The notes: generated from the sequence alone by a model not told the origin. Counted from the stretch's first letter, positions 24,453-32,819 are shown. The stretch: DNA of 36,216 nt from Pseudoxanthomonas sp. PXM02 (GCF_014851805.1 NZ_JACVAK010000007.1:1-36216); one strand, 5' to 3'. Translations and numbers: made by a program.

Positions 24453-26726
24453 ATGAATTCGACACGCAAGTTGTGGGCAGGGTTGGCGGCCCTGCTCATT
24501 GCGTCGTTCGCCGTCCTGCTCTGGGTCGGCAGCGAAGTCCACCGCCAGGCGCCACCGATGCCGGAGCAGGTCGTCGCCGACGACGGCACGGTGGTCTATA
24601 CCCGCCAGGACATCGAGACCGGCCGCCAGGTCTGGCAGTCCATCGGTGGTCAGCAGCTGGGCTCGATCTGGGGCCACGGCGGTTATGTCGCGCCCGACTG
24701 GGGTGCGGACTGGCTGCACCGTGAAGCCGAGGCCGTGCTGGACCTGTGGGCCAAGCGAGAGGGCGGCGTCGACAGCTACAAGCAGCTGGACGAAGCCACC
24801 CAGGCCGCCTACGCCAAGCGCGTGCAGCAGTTGCTGCGCCCGAACACCTACGACGAAGCGACCCGCACCGTGCACGTCAGCAACGATCGCGCTCTCGCGA
24901 TCGCACAGGTGGCGTCGCACTACACCGCACTGTTCAGCGATGAACCCGGCACCGCGGAGCTGCGCGAAGCCTATGCGATGCGCAACAACACGGTGCCCGA
25001 TGCCGAACACCGTCGCCAGCTGACCGCGTTCTACTGGTGGGCGGCGTGGTCGTCGGTCACCGAGCGTCCCGGCGCGGAGATCAGCTATACGGCCAACTGG
25101 CCGGCCGACGAGCTGGTCGGCAACACACCGCCGCCGAGCGCCTTCCTGTGGACGGTCTTCAGCGTGCTGTTCCTGATCGCCGGCATCGCCTTGCTGGGCT
25201 GGCACTACGCGGTCAACCACGGTGATGAGATGGCGCCAGTGCTGCCCAAGACCGATCCGCTAGCGAAGATCAGGGTCACGCCGTCGATGCGCGCCACCGC
25301 GAAGTACTTCTGGGTGGTCATCGCGCTGTTCGTCGTGCAGATCCTGCTGGGCGCGATCACCGCGCACTACCAGGTGGAAGGCCAGGAGGCCTATGGCTTC
25401 GCCCTGGCCGACATCCTGCCGTACTCGTTGACGCGCACCTGGCATACGCAACTCGCGGTGCTGTGGATCGCGACCGCGTGGCTGGGCATGGGCCTGTACA
25501 TCGGCCCGGCGATCTCCGGGCATGAGCCGAAGTTCCAGCGACTGGGCGTCAATTTCCTGTGGACGTGCCTGCTGATCATCGTGGTCGGCGCATTCACCGG
25601 CCAGTGGTTCGCGGTGATGCAGAAGCTGGGGCTGGAGCACAACTTCTGGTTCGGCCACCAGGGCTGGGAGTACGTCGACCTCGGCCGCTTCTGGCAGTGG
25701 TTCCTGTTCATCGGCCTGACCCTATGGCTGGTGCTGGTCGGTCGCGCCCTGTGGCCCGCGATCCGCCACGGCGGCGAGTCGCGCAGCATCGTCAGCCTGC
25801 TGTTCCTGTCGACCGTGGCCATCGGCCTGTTCTACGCCGCCGGCCTGATGTGGGGCGAGCACACGCACCTGTCGATGGTCGAGTACTGGCGCTGGTGGGT
25901 CGTGCACCTGTGGGTGGAAGGCTTCTTCGAAGTCTTCGCGGTGGCGGTGATCGCCTTCCTGTTCACCCGCCTGGGCCTGCTGCAGACGAAGACCGCGACC
26001 ATCGCCGTACTGTTCGCCACCATCGTGTTCATGGCCGGTGGCGTGCTGGGAACGCTGCACCACCTGTACTTCACCGGCACGCCGACAGCGGTGATCGCCA
26101 TCGGGGCGAGTTTCTCCGCACTGGAAGTGGTGCCGCTGGCCTACGTGGGCTTCGAGGCGTACCACAGCTGGAAAATGGGCAAGGCCACGCCGTGGATGCA
26201 GAAATACCGGTGGCCGATCATGTTCTTCATCGCAGTGGCGTTCTGGAACCTGGTGGGCGCGGGCCTGTTCGGTTTCCTGATCAACCCGCCGCTGCCGCTT
26301 TACTACATGCAGGGCCTCAACCTGACGCCCAACCATGGCCACACGGCGCTGTTCGGCGTGTACGGCATGCTCGGTATCGGCCTGATGCTGTTCTGCCTGC
26401 GCGGCCTGAAGCCGAACGTGGTGTGGAACGAGAAGCTGCTGAAGACATCGTTCTGGTCGCTCAACATCGGTCTGGCCGGCATGTCCCTGCTGACGCTGCT
26501 GCCGCTGGGCATCCTGCAGCTCAATGCGGCGCTGGAGCACGGCTACTGGTATGCGCGCTCGGCCGAGTTCATGCAGCAGCCGATCGTCGACATGCTGGTA
26601 TGGATGCGCGTCCCGGCCGACACGCTCTTCAGCGTGGGTGCGCTGGCGCTGGTGTGGTTCGTGGTCAGCCTGTGGCTGGCCCCGCGCCGCGAGCCCCTGC
26701 CCGCCGCACAAGCCAACGAAGCCTGA
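24453..26726 (+). CDS. norZ: Quinol-dependent nitric oxide reductase (qNOR)
   Basis: A 757-aa integral inner-membrane enzyme that reduces two NO to N2O with electrons from quinol. The N-terminal part (about residues 1-250) is the NorC-like soluble domain between membrane helices, without a heme c motif. Helices of the NorB catalytic core follow, with conserved His in segments such as TWHTQLAVLW, LWVEGFFEVF and HHLYFTGTP, and Glu residues in the core. I chose the ATG at 24453, with AGGAG 9 nt upstream; earlier in-frame ATGs lie upstream of the predicted transcript start. It is monocistronic, ending at a terminator at 26784-26811. Confidence 0.95.
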   Translation: MNSTRKLWAGLAALLIASFAVLLWVGSEVHRQAPPMPEQVVADDGTVVYTRQDIETGRQVWQSIGGQQLGSIWGHGGYVAPDWGADWLHREAEAVLDLWAKREGGVDSYKQLDEATQAAYAKRVQQLLRPNTYDEATRTVHVSNDRALAIAQVASHYTALFSDEPGTAELREAYAMRNNTVPDAEHRRQLTAFYWWAAWSSVTERPGAEISYTANWPADELVGNTPPPSAFLWTVFSVLFLIAGIALLGWHYAVNHGDEMAPVLPKTDPLAKIRVTPSMRATAKYFWVVIALFVVQILLGAITAHYQVEGQEAYGFALADILPYSLTRTWHTQLAVLWIATAWLGMGLYIGPAISGHEPKFQRLGVNFLWTCLLIIVVGAFTGQWFAVMQKLGLEHNFWFGHQGWEYVDLGRFWQWFLFIGLTLWLVLVGRALWPAIRHGGESRSIVSLLFLSTVAIGLFYAAGLMWGEHTHLSMVEYWRWWVVHLWVEGFFEVFAVAVIAFLFTRLGLLQTKTATIAVLFATIVFMAGGVLGTLHHLYFTGTPTAVIAIGASFSALEVVPLAYVGFEAYHSWKMGKATPWMQKYRWPIMFFIAVAFWNLVGAGLFGFLINPPLPLYYMQGLNLTPNHGHTALFGVYGMLGIGLMLFCLRGLKPNVVWNEKLLKTSFWSLNIGLAGMSLLTLLPLGILQLNAALEHGYWYARSAEFMQQPIVDMLVWMRVPADTLFSVGALALVWFVVSLWLAPRREPLPAAQANEA

Positions 26727-26783
26727 CCCTGGAACCGGCCTCTCCGGGTGGGGAGGCCGGGCCACCTGCTGCGGGTTGCAGCA

Positions 26784-26811
26784 AAAGAGCCGCGACAGCG
26801 GCTCTTTTTTT
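26784..26811 (+). terminator. Rho-independent terminator of norZ
   Basis: A perfect 10-bp stem (AAAGAGCCGC / GCGGCTCTTT) with loop GACA is followed by more T residues. It lies 58 nt after the norZ stop and insulates the next gene, which reads leftward from the other side. Confidence 0.9.
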
Positions 26812-26866
26812 CTCTATCGCCATTGTGCTGAGGGCGCTTCGCTCGAACCCCCTGATGTTGCGACGA

Positions 26867-27112
26867 TCAGTGCGAACATCCTCCGCAGCACTGCCCCGCC
26901 TTGTGCGTGGATGGCGCGCTATTGCCGGCTTCTGCCTGCTCGCCAATGTCCTTGAGGATGGCGATTACCCGCTCGGTAGGCAGCGTGGTCATCACCACCA
27001 AGCGATCTGTACCGGACTCCAGAGTCACTTCAGCTTCTGGGTCCCAGGCGCGAAGGGCTTCAGTCATGGCCTGCTGCCGTTGCTTGGAAGAGATATGGGT
27101 GTGATCGATCAT
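26867..27112 (-). CDS. Small HMA-like protein with C-terminal CCGGCSH tail
   Basis: An 81-aa protein. Residues 14-60 read as a beta-alpha-beta pattern (VTLESGTDRLVVMTTLPTERVIAILKDIGEQA) like heavy-metal-associated domains, but without the CxxC metal loop. Instead Cys75, Cys76 and Cys79 sit in a C-terminal CCGGCSH. A second small gene at 35852 ends with the same six residues CCGGCS. The promoter has an FNR box at 41.5 nt from the predicted start, so it belongs to the anaerobic programme. A role in metal or Fe-S delivery is only a guess. Confidence 0.7.
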   Translation of the reverse strand: MIDHTHISSKQRQQAMTEALRAWDPEAEVTLESGTDRLVVMTTLPTERVIAILKDIGEQAEAGNSAPSTHKAGQCCGGCSH

Positions 27113-27158
27113 GGGTTTACCAAGTCATTGTTAGGCGCGAGGTCGCGCGGCCGGCAGG

Positions 27159-27200
27159 ACTGTAGGCGGTCGCTGTCGGCGCGGTCTTGACCCGGATCAA
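27159..27200 (-). promoter_or_regulatory. FNR box 1 and promoter for the small CCGGC gene
   Basis: TTGACCCGGATCAA at 27187-27200 is an FNR box with one mismatch. Reading leftward, TACAGT at 27164-27159 is a good -10, giving a start near 27152, 41.5 nt from the box centre and 40 nt before the gene at 27112. Confidence 0.75.
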
Positions 27201-27230
27201 GCAGATCGCACGCGGCGAATCGCCGCCCGC

Positions 27231-27244
27231 CTGATCCACGTCAA
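27231..27244 (+). promoter_or_regulatory. FNR box 2, upstream of nnrS
   Basis: CTGATCCACGTCAA is an FNR-type dyad with one mismatch in each half. Its centre is 27237.5, so a class II start would be at 27279, exactly the A of the nnrS ATG. No clear -10 is seen (CAAGCT). Box 1 is 30 nt upstream, so the two dyads may divide the two directions. Confidence 0.65.
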
Positions 27245-27278
27245 GGCGAGGGCGCGCGCCCGCGCGCAAGCTCGCGGC

Positions 27279-28535
27279 ATGAAGATCGACATCATCGCCC
27301 CGCCTCCCGCCCGTGCCGCCCCACCACTGCCCGGCCCCTCGCCTGCCTGGCTGGCGCATACGCCGCACCGACTGATGTTCTTCATCGGTGCCAGCAACCT
27401 GCTGCTGGCGATGCTGTGGTGGATCCTGTGGCTGGTCGCCACGCGCTGGGGCCTGTGGACGATGCCCGAGACACCGATCCATGCGGGCTGGCTGCATGCG
27501 TTCCTGATGCAGTATCTGGTGTTGCCGAGCTTCATCTTCGGCTTCCTGCTGACCGTGTTCCCGCGCTGGATGGGCATGGCCGACGTGAAGCGCTGGCACT
27601 TCGTGCCCGTGGGGCTCGGCCTGATGGGCGGGCAGCTGACGATCCTGTTGGGCGTGGCCGGGTGGCAGGCGGGAGTGACCGTTGGCCTGTGGATGGCGCT
27701 GGCCGGCTGGACCGCCGCGCTGTTCACGCTCGGCCGGCTGCTGGCCGACGACACCGCGAAGACCTGGCATGCGCGCTCGTGCTTCGCCGGCCTGCTGCTG
27801 GGCTGGCTGGGGCTTGTGATGTTCATCGCCTTCGCGCTGGGCGCCTCGCCCACCTGGGCGTTCGCGAGCATCAAGCTCGGCGGCTTCGGCCTGCTGCTGC
27901 CGGTGTACGTGACGGTGGCGCACCGCATGTTCCCGTTCTTCGCCGGCAACGTGGTGCCGGGTTACGTGCCATGGCGGTCGCTGCCGTGGTTGGGCGCGGT
28001 GTGGGCATTGCTGATGCTGCACCTGGGTCTGGAACTGGCGCACGCCTACGCCTGGCTGTGGCTGGCCGACGTGCCGCTGCTGGTGCTGACGGCATGGGCG
28101 GTGTATCGCTGGTGGCCGCGCGGCCGCATGCCGGGCCTGCTGGCGGTGCTGTTCATCGGCACCGCGTGGCTGCCGATCACCTTCCTGCTGTACGTGGTGC
28201 AGAGCGTGACCTTCCTGGCGACGGACGAGTTCGTGCTGGGGCGCGCGCCGATGCATGCGATGTTCATCGGCTTCTTCGGCAGCCTGCTGGTAGCGATGGT
28301 CACGCGGGTGACGCAGGGCCACTCCGGAAGGCCGCTAGTGATGCCGAAGGTGGCGTGGTTCGCTTTCGTCGCGATCCAGGTCGTCGCCGTGATGCGCATC
28401 GTCGCCGATCTCGCACCGGATGCGATGGCCTGGCAGGCAGCCGCCGCGGTGGGTTGGCTGCTGGCGCTGGCGCCGTGGGTGGGCCGTATCGGTGGCATCT
28501 ACCTGAGTCCGCGGGCGGACGGGCGGCCGGGATGA
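27279..28535 (+). CDS. nnrS: NnrS-family heme-copper membrane protein
   Basis: A 418-aa protein with about 12 hydrophobic segments. It carries NnrS signatures: PHRLMFFIGASNLLL, a His-rich HAGWLHAFLMQYLVLPSFIFGFLLTVFPRWM at about 68-98, HRMFPFFAGNVVPGY near 212-226, and APMHAMFIGFFGSL near 326-339. NnrS proteins protect cells from NO and nitrosative stress during denitrification. It has no Shine-Dalgarno site, consistent with a leaderless start. It leads a five-gene operon with overlapping starts and stops. Confidence 0.9.
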   Translation: MKIDIIAPPPARAAPPLPGPSPAWLAHTPHRLMFFIGASNLLLAMLWWILWLVATRWGLWTMPETPIHAGWLHAFLMQYLVLPSFIFGFLLTVFPRWMGMADVKRWHFVPVGLGLMGGQLTILLGVAGWQAGVTVGLWMALAGWTAALFTLGRLLADDTAKTWHARSCFAGLLLGWLGLVMFIAFALGASPTWAFASIKLGGFGLLLPVYVTVAHRMFPFFAGNVVPGYVPWRSLPWLGAVWALLMLHLGLELAHAYAWLWLADVPLLVLTAWAVYRWWPRGRMPGLLAVLFIGTAWLPITFLLYVVQSVTFLATDEFVLGRAPMHAMFIGFFGSLLVAMVTRVTQGHSGRPLVMPKVAWFAFVAIQVVAVMRIVADLAPDAMAWQAAAAVGWLLALAPWVGRIGGIYLSPRADGRPG

Positions 28536-28942
28536 GCGCGATGATGGTGTTCTACCCCGACATCAAGCTGGTCCACGTGGCCGCGGCGATGACCAGCGGC
28601 ACGCTGTTCGCGCTGCGTGCGCTCGGCCTGCTCGCCAACATGCGCTGGCCGCGCGCGGCGCTCGTGCGCTACACCAGTTACACCGTCGACACCGTACTGC
28701 TGACCGGCGCGATGATGCTGCTGACGATCCTGCCGGCGGGGATGTTCGCCAACGGCTGGCTGTTCGCGAAGATCGTGTTCGTCGTTGCGTACGTCGGATT
28801 GGGGATCGCCGCCTTCCGACCCTCGCATGGTCGTGCCACGCGCGCCATGCTGGTGGTGGCGGCGCTGCTGTGTTTCCTGCAGGTCTACGGCATCGCGCGG
28901 GCGCACGATCCGTGGGGCTGGCTGCTGTGGCTGGCAGGATGA
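28532..28942 (+). CDS. SirB2-family membrane protein
   Basis: A 136-aa protein with four hydrophobic segments. The opening KLVHVAAAMTSGTLFALRALG (about residues 12-32) and the TVDTVLLTGAMMLL segment are typical of the SirB2 family, whose role is unknown but which occurs beside nnrS and NO-response genes. The start overlaps the nnrS stop (ATGA at 28532-28535), and the end overlaps the next gene. Confidence 0.85.
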   Translation: MSAMMVFYPDIKLVHVAAAMTSGTLFALRALGLLANMRWPRAALVRYTSYTVDTVLLTGAMMLLTILPAGMFANGWLFAKIVFVVAYVGLGIAAFRPSHGRATRAMLVVAALLCFLQVYGIARAHDPWGWLLWLAG

Positions 28943-29097
28943 TCGCCATGGACGCCTCCTTCTATGCCTCGATGCTGACCGACACATTCGCGAGCTGCGC
29001 CTGCTGCGTGCGTGAATCACTGGATGCCGCAGGCGTGTCGCTCGACTGCAGATCGCTACCGCTCGACGAGGAAACGGACGCATGGCACTCGAGCTGA
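28939..29097 (+). CDS. 52-residue Cys-rich hypothetical protein
   Basis: Overlapping the SirB2 stop (ATGA at 28939-28942), this short frame encodes 52 aa with Cys20, Cys22 and Cys23 (CACC) and Cys37 in a helix-like context (DTFASCACCVRESLD). A second ATG at 28948 is possible. It overlaps the DUF2249 gene by 16 nt in another frame. Chained overlaps on both sides argue that it is translated. No family recognised; metal binding by CACC is a guess. Confidence 0.5.
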   Translation: MIAMDASFYASMLTDTFASCACCVRESLDAAGVSLDCRSLPLDEETDAWHSS

Positions 29098-29348
29098 CGC
29101 TGCTGCGCCTGGACTTGCGCCAACTACCGGCGCCGGAGCCGATGGAACGCATCCTCGACTGCCTCGGCACGCTGCAGCGTGGCGAGCGGCTGGTGGCGCT
29201 GACGCCACACCCGCCACTGCCTCTGCTGCCCATCCTCGATGACGGTGGATTCATCTATCACGTGTATGCCGCCGCATCGGGGAGCGCCTGCATCGCGATC
29301 TGCCATGCCGAGGACCGGGACGCGCTGCATCCACCACGCGCGGCATGA
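29082..29348 (+). CDS. DUF2249 domain protein
   Basis: An 88-aa protein with the DUF2249 pattern: LDLRQLPAPEPMERILDCLGTLQRGERLVALTPHPPLPLLPIL (about residues 10-52). DUF2249 proteins are common in denitrification and nitrosative-stress loci, alone or fused to hemerythrin; their biochemical role is not settled. GAGG lies about 9 nt before the ATG. It overlaps the upstream 52-aa frame, and its stop overlaps the next start (ATGA at 29345-29348). Confidence 0.8.
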   Translation: MALELTLLRLDLRQLPAPEPMERILDCLGTLQRGERLVALTPHPPLPLLPILDDGGFIYHVYAAASGSACIAICHAEDRDALHPPRAA

Positions 29349-30583
29349 GCGGCCTGGCGTTCGCGCAGGCACCGACCCCGGGGCTGCCGATGCGCTTCCT
29401 GCAGTGGGCGTTGGCATGGGGTCTTGCCACCGGCCTGTGGCTGGCATGGCAGGGCGAACCCGTGCTGCTGTCGCGCTGGACGCCCGCGACGCTGGTGGTG
29501 GTTCACATGCTGGCACTGGGAATGCTGGGCAACGCGATGCTGGGCAGCCTGGTGCAGTTCCTGCCGGTCGCCGCCGGCAGTCGCTTGCCGTGTGTCCGTT
29601 GCGTGCCCTGGCTGCAGGGTGCGTTCAATGCAGGCGTCGCGCTGTTGCTGGTCACTCTGTGCGGGCAGGTGCGCGCCCTAGCGTTGCCGGCAGCGATCCT
29701 GCTGGGCAGCTCACTGGCACTGATCGCGGCGTTCGCACTGGTGGCGGCGATGCGTGGAAACGGCGAGCGCGTCGTGCGCGATGGCATCGGTCTGGCCTTG
29801 CTGGCGCTGCTCGCCACGGCGTCGCTCGGACTTCTGCTGCTGGGTGCGCGCACCGGATGGGTGGCGCCCGCACCTGCGGGGCGCGTGGATCTGCATGCCG
29901 CGATCGGAAGCATCGGCTGGATGCTCGGACTGCTTGCCGCGGTAGGCAGCGTCACACTGCCGATGCTGCAGGGCACGCGCGCCGTGCCGGTGATCGCATC
30001 TCGCCTGTGGCAGACCGCATGGCTGGCGACGCTCTGCTTGGTGGCCGCCGCGCAAGGTGGCGTGTTGCCTCAAGGCGCCTGGCATGTCGCCACGGTGCCC
30101 TTCGTCGCGTTCGCCATCGCCGTCTTCTTCCTGCACGCGACCGCGCGACATCGACGCAATCCGGCGCTGCGCCGCTTCTGGCAGGCGGGATGCGCCAGCC
30201 TGCTCGCCGCCTGCGGGGTCGCGGTGTGGCCGGACAGGCCGTGGATGCTGGCCGGCACGCTGGTGCTCGGCACCGGATTGCCGCTGCTGGTGGTGGGCAT
30301 GGCCCTGGAGATCACCGGCTTCCTCACCTGGATCGCGCTGCGCCAGCGCGTGCCGCGCGGGATCCGCGTGCCCGGCGTGGGCAGCCTGTTCGACGAAGCG
30401 GGCAAGCAGCGCGCGTTCGTCCTGCATGCCATCGCGGGCGTGCTGTTGGTGACGGCGACGTTGGCACCGGTGCTGGCCCGCGTCGCCGGCGTCGCGATGG
30501 CACTGGCCTACGCGGTGAGCCTGCATGCGCAATGGCGCTGCTGGCGGCAGGCCGATGGCTGGCAGGCCAGCGGTCCCGGCTGA
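29345..30583 (+). CDS. Polytopic membrane protein of the nnrS operon
   Basis: A 412-aa protein with about 11-12 hydrophobic segments. An early segment reads TLVVVHMLALGMLGNAMLGSLVQFLPVAAG (about 49-78). Its histidine and glycine pattern resembles membrane proteins found in denitrification loci, distantly like NnrS or heme-copper oxidase subunits. Further His occur in DLHAAIGSIGW and LHATARHRR. Function is unknown; by position it probably takes part in NO defence or electron transfer. It ends the operon, facing the copper receptor gene. Confidence 0.75.
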   Translation: MSGLAFAQAPTPGLPMRFLQWALAWGLATGLWLAWQGEPVLLSRWTPATLVVVHMLALGMLGNAMLGSLVQFLPVAAGSRLPCVRCVPWLQGAFNAGVALLLVTLCGQVRALALPAAILLGSSLALIAAFALVAAMRGNGERVVRDGIGLALLALLATASLGLLLLGARTGWVAPAPAGRVDLHAAIGSIGWMLGLLAAVGSVTLPMLQGTRAVPVIASRLWQTAWLATLCLVAAAQGGVLPQGAWHVATVPFVAFAIAVFFLHATARHRRNPALRRFWQAGCASLLAACGVAVWPDRPWMLAGTLVLGTGLPLLVVGMALEITGFLTWIALRQRVPRGIRVPGVGSLFDEAGKQRAFVLHAIAGVLLVTATLAPVLARVAGVAMALAYAVSLHAQWRCWRQADGWQASGPG

Positions 30584-30596
30584 TCCGCCGGGACCG
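30571..30596. terminator. Hairpin between convergent genes, containing a stop codon in its loop
   Basis: CGGTCCCGG (30571-30579) pairs perfectly with CCGGGACCG (30588-30596) around an 8-nt loop that holds the TGA of the membrane protein gene. It sits between convergent operons, so it could terminate in both directions, but there is no U tract, so efficiency is uncertain. Confidence 0.5.
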
Positions 30597-30607
30597 TCGC
30601 TCACCGG

Positions 30608-32671
30608 TCAGTAGCGCAGGTTGAGTTTCATCCAGGCCGTTCGGCCCGGCTCGCCGATGCGTACCGGATCGGCCGGATAGCCGAAGGCACTGTTGCCGCC
30701 GAAATTGAGGTGCTCGCTGTAGGCGCGGTCGAACAGGTTGTCGATGCCCGCGGTCACCTGCACGCTGTTGTTGAAGCGGTAGCCGCCGTTGAGCGAGAAC
30801 ACTGCGAAGCCGGCACTCGGGCCCAGATCGCGGCCGACGATGTTGCCCTGGCTGGTGCTGACCCGCTGCTGGTCGGCGACGACGCGCCACAGCGCGCCCC
30901 ACGTCCATGTGCCTTGCTCGCGGGCGACCGAAAGGCGCGCTTCCAGCGGCGGCATCTGCGGCAGTGCCGTGCCGGTGTCGCGCACCTCGCCCCAGGCGTA
31001 AGACAGTGCGCCGGACAACTTCCAGCCGTCGGCGGGCCGCCAGTCGACACCGGCCTCGCCGCCGCGGATGGCCGCGTCCACGTTGTGGGCCTGCGTGGTG
31101 TTGCCCATCATCCCGCGAGCGTAATCGAACAGGATGAAGTCCTGCACGCGCCCTGCGTACAGCGACACCCAGGCATCGACCTGCGCGCCCTTGTACTGCA
31201 CGCCGACATCGAGTTGCGTGGTGCGCTCGGGCTGCACGCCGGCGAACGCGTTGGACGCACCTGCCGGGCCGCGCGTGGGCGAGAACAATTCCCAGTAGTC
31301 CGGCATGCGCTGGGTGTGTCCAAGACCGGCGTACGCCCCCCAGCGGCCGCCCATGTCGTATTCGTAGCGCACGAAGGCGCTGGGCAGCGTCTCCTCGCGC
31401 GTCATGCCGGCCGTGGGATTGGGCATCGGCATCATCCCGCCGATGCGGACACGCAGGTCCTCCACTTCCGCACGATCGAAGCGCACACCGCTCATCAGGT
31501 GATGCGTGTCGGTGATGTGCCAGTGCGATTCGGCGAACACGCCCCAGGTCTGGAACTTCGCATCCACCGTCCACGGCAGCGCTCGGTAGGCACCGCGGCC
31601 GGAGGCGCTGCGCTGGCTGTGCCGGCTCGCACGCAGGTCCGCGCCGGCCGTCACTTCCCAGCGATCCGCCTGCCACGTTGTCGCCACGCGGCCGCCGCGC
31701 GTGCGATGGGCCACGTTGCTGGCCATCGGCATGGGCATGCTGCCGGTCGGATCGGGATCGCGCAGTGTGTAGTTGTCCATCACGTGGTCCACGTCGTTCT
31801 GGTAGACGTTTGCGACCACGGCGTCGAGCACGCCGCCGATGCGCTTCTTCTCGAAGCGCAGGCCCAGGCCGTCGCGCCGGAACTGCGCGCCGTCCATGCC
31901 GCGTCCGGCATAGCGTGCTTGCGCATCGCCGATGCCGGCGCTGAGCTCGAGCACGGTGTCCTGATCCGGTGTCCAGCCGATCGCGGCATCGGCGTTCCAC
32001 TTCTTCCACGCCGACGGGACCACGTCGCCGTTGCCGTCCTCGTAGTCGTCGGCCTCGGAGCGGTTGGCGGACACGCGGGCATAACCGCGCGGCGTGCCGG
32101 CGCTGACGTCCAACACCTGGTCGTTGCGGTTGCCGCTTCCGGCAAGCACGCTGCCGGAGCCCTGCAGGCCCGGTTCTGCGAAGTACGGGATCTCGCGCTC
32201 GAAGCGCACGGTGCCGGCCGACGCACCGCCGCCCCACAGCACCGTCTGCGGCCCCTTGATGACCACCAGCCGGTCGTAGGTTTCCGGTGCGATGTACGAC
32301 AACGCATTGTCCATGCGCGACGGGCAGGCGCCGCTCATCGCGCCATCATTGGTCATCAGGTTGATGCGCGAACCGAACATGCCGCGCAGCACCGGATCGC
32401 CATTGGTGCCACCACTGCGCAGCGTGGCGAAGCCGGGAATGGTCTTCAGGTAGTCCGCGCCATCGCTGGCCGGCACCGGTTGCCGCGGCAGCTTCGGATC
32501 GGTGATGAAGGTGGTTGCCATCGCGGGCGCGACACCGATTACCACTATGCCGTCGAGCGTCGTGGCGGGCATCGCTTCGGCATGCATCGCGGCGTGCGAT
32601 TCGTCTGCGTGCGCCAGCGGCATGTTCGCGAGCGCCCCCAGCAGGGCGACGGTCAACAGATGGCGGTTCAT
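30608..32671 (-). CDS. TonB-dependent copper receptor, OprC/NosA type
   Basis: A 687-aa outer membrane receptor with a signal peptide (cleavage near HA at residue 22), a plug domain and a beta-barrel with a C-terminal aromatic residue (NLRY). It carries the copper-binding pair of OprC: CxxxM (Cys116-Met120, in GACPSRMDNALSYI) and HxM (His296-Met298, in DHVMDNY). In the plug, FGSRINLMTNDG and GPQTVLWGGG are typical of the TonB-copper family. It probably imports copper for NirK and azurin. The start at 32671 has AGGAG 8 nt upstream, and an FNR box lies further upstream. Confidence 0.92.
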   Translation of the reverse strand: MNRHLLTVALLGALANMPLAHADESHAAMHAEAMPATTLDGIVVIGVAPAMATTFITDPKLPRQPVPASDGADYLKTIPGFATLRSGGTNGDPVLRGMFGSRINLMTNDGAMSGACPSRMDNALSYIAPETYDRLVVIKGPQTVLWGGGASAGTVRFEREIPYFAEPGLQGSGSVLAGSGNRNDQVLDVSAGTPRGYARVSANRSEADDYEDGNGDVVPSAWKKWNADAAIGWTPDQDTVLELSAGIGDAQARYAGRGMDGAQFRRDGLGLRFEKKRIGGVLDAVVANVYQNDVDHVMDNYTLRDPDPTGSMPMPMASNVAHRTRGGRVATTWQADRWEVTAGADLRASRHSQRSASGRGAYRALPWTVDAKFQTWGVFAESHWHITDTHHLMSGVRFDRAEVEDLRVRIGGMMPMPNPTAGMTREETLPSAFVRYEYDMGGRWGAYAGLGHTQRMPDYWELFSPTRGPAGASNAFAGVQPERTTQLDVGVQYKGAQVDAWVSLYAGRVQDFILFDYARGMMGNTTQAHNVDAAIRGGEAGVDWRPADGWKLSGALSYAWGEVRDTGTALPQMPPLEARLSVAREQGTWTWGALWRVVADQQRVSTSQGNIVGRDLGPSAGFAVFSLNGGYRFNNSVQVTAGIDNLFDRAYSEHLNFGGNSAFGYPADPVRIGEPGRTAWMKLNLRY

Positions 32672-32755
32672 GACGCATCTCCTCGTGTGATGCAGCCATT
32701 CTCGCGGCGCACCCTGGAGCGCAGATGCGACGCGTTGTCGCAGGCATGGCGACGC

Positions 32756-32769
32756 TTGACTTTGGTCAA
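32756..32769 (-). promoter_or_regulatory. FNR box upstream of the copper receptor
   Basis: TTGACTTTGGTCAA differs from the FNR consensus at one base per half. Its position (centre 32762.5) would put a class II start near 32721, about 50 nt before the receptor ATG. I see no good -10, so the exact start is unsure. Confidence 0.65.
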
Positions 32770-32805
32770 GCCCGCGCACGAATCCCCGCGTCCGACCCCA
32801 TCGGA

Positions 32806-32819
32806 TTGATCGAGATCAA
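32806..32819 (+). promoter_or_regulatory. Perfect FNR box upstream of nirK
   Basis: TTGATCGAGATCAA matches the FNR consensus at all ten defined positions. A class II start would lie near 32854, 31 nt before the nirK ATG, with the AAGGA ribosome site in the leader. It lies 37 nt from the receptor box, so the two divergent promoters have separate boxes. Confidence 0.8.

Noticed and set aside
22473..26765. Long reverse-strand frames opposite hemN and norZ
   Set aside because: They lie antisense to clear enzymes, are rich in Arg/Gln/His and show no motif.
30710..32809. Long open frame on the forward strand, opposite the copper receptor
   Set aside because: It is antisense to a well-supported TonB receptor and has a biased, non-protein-like composition.
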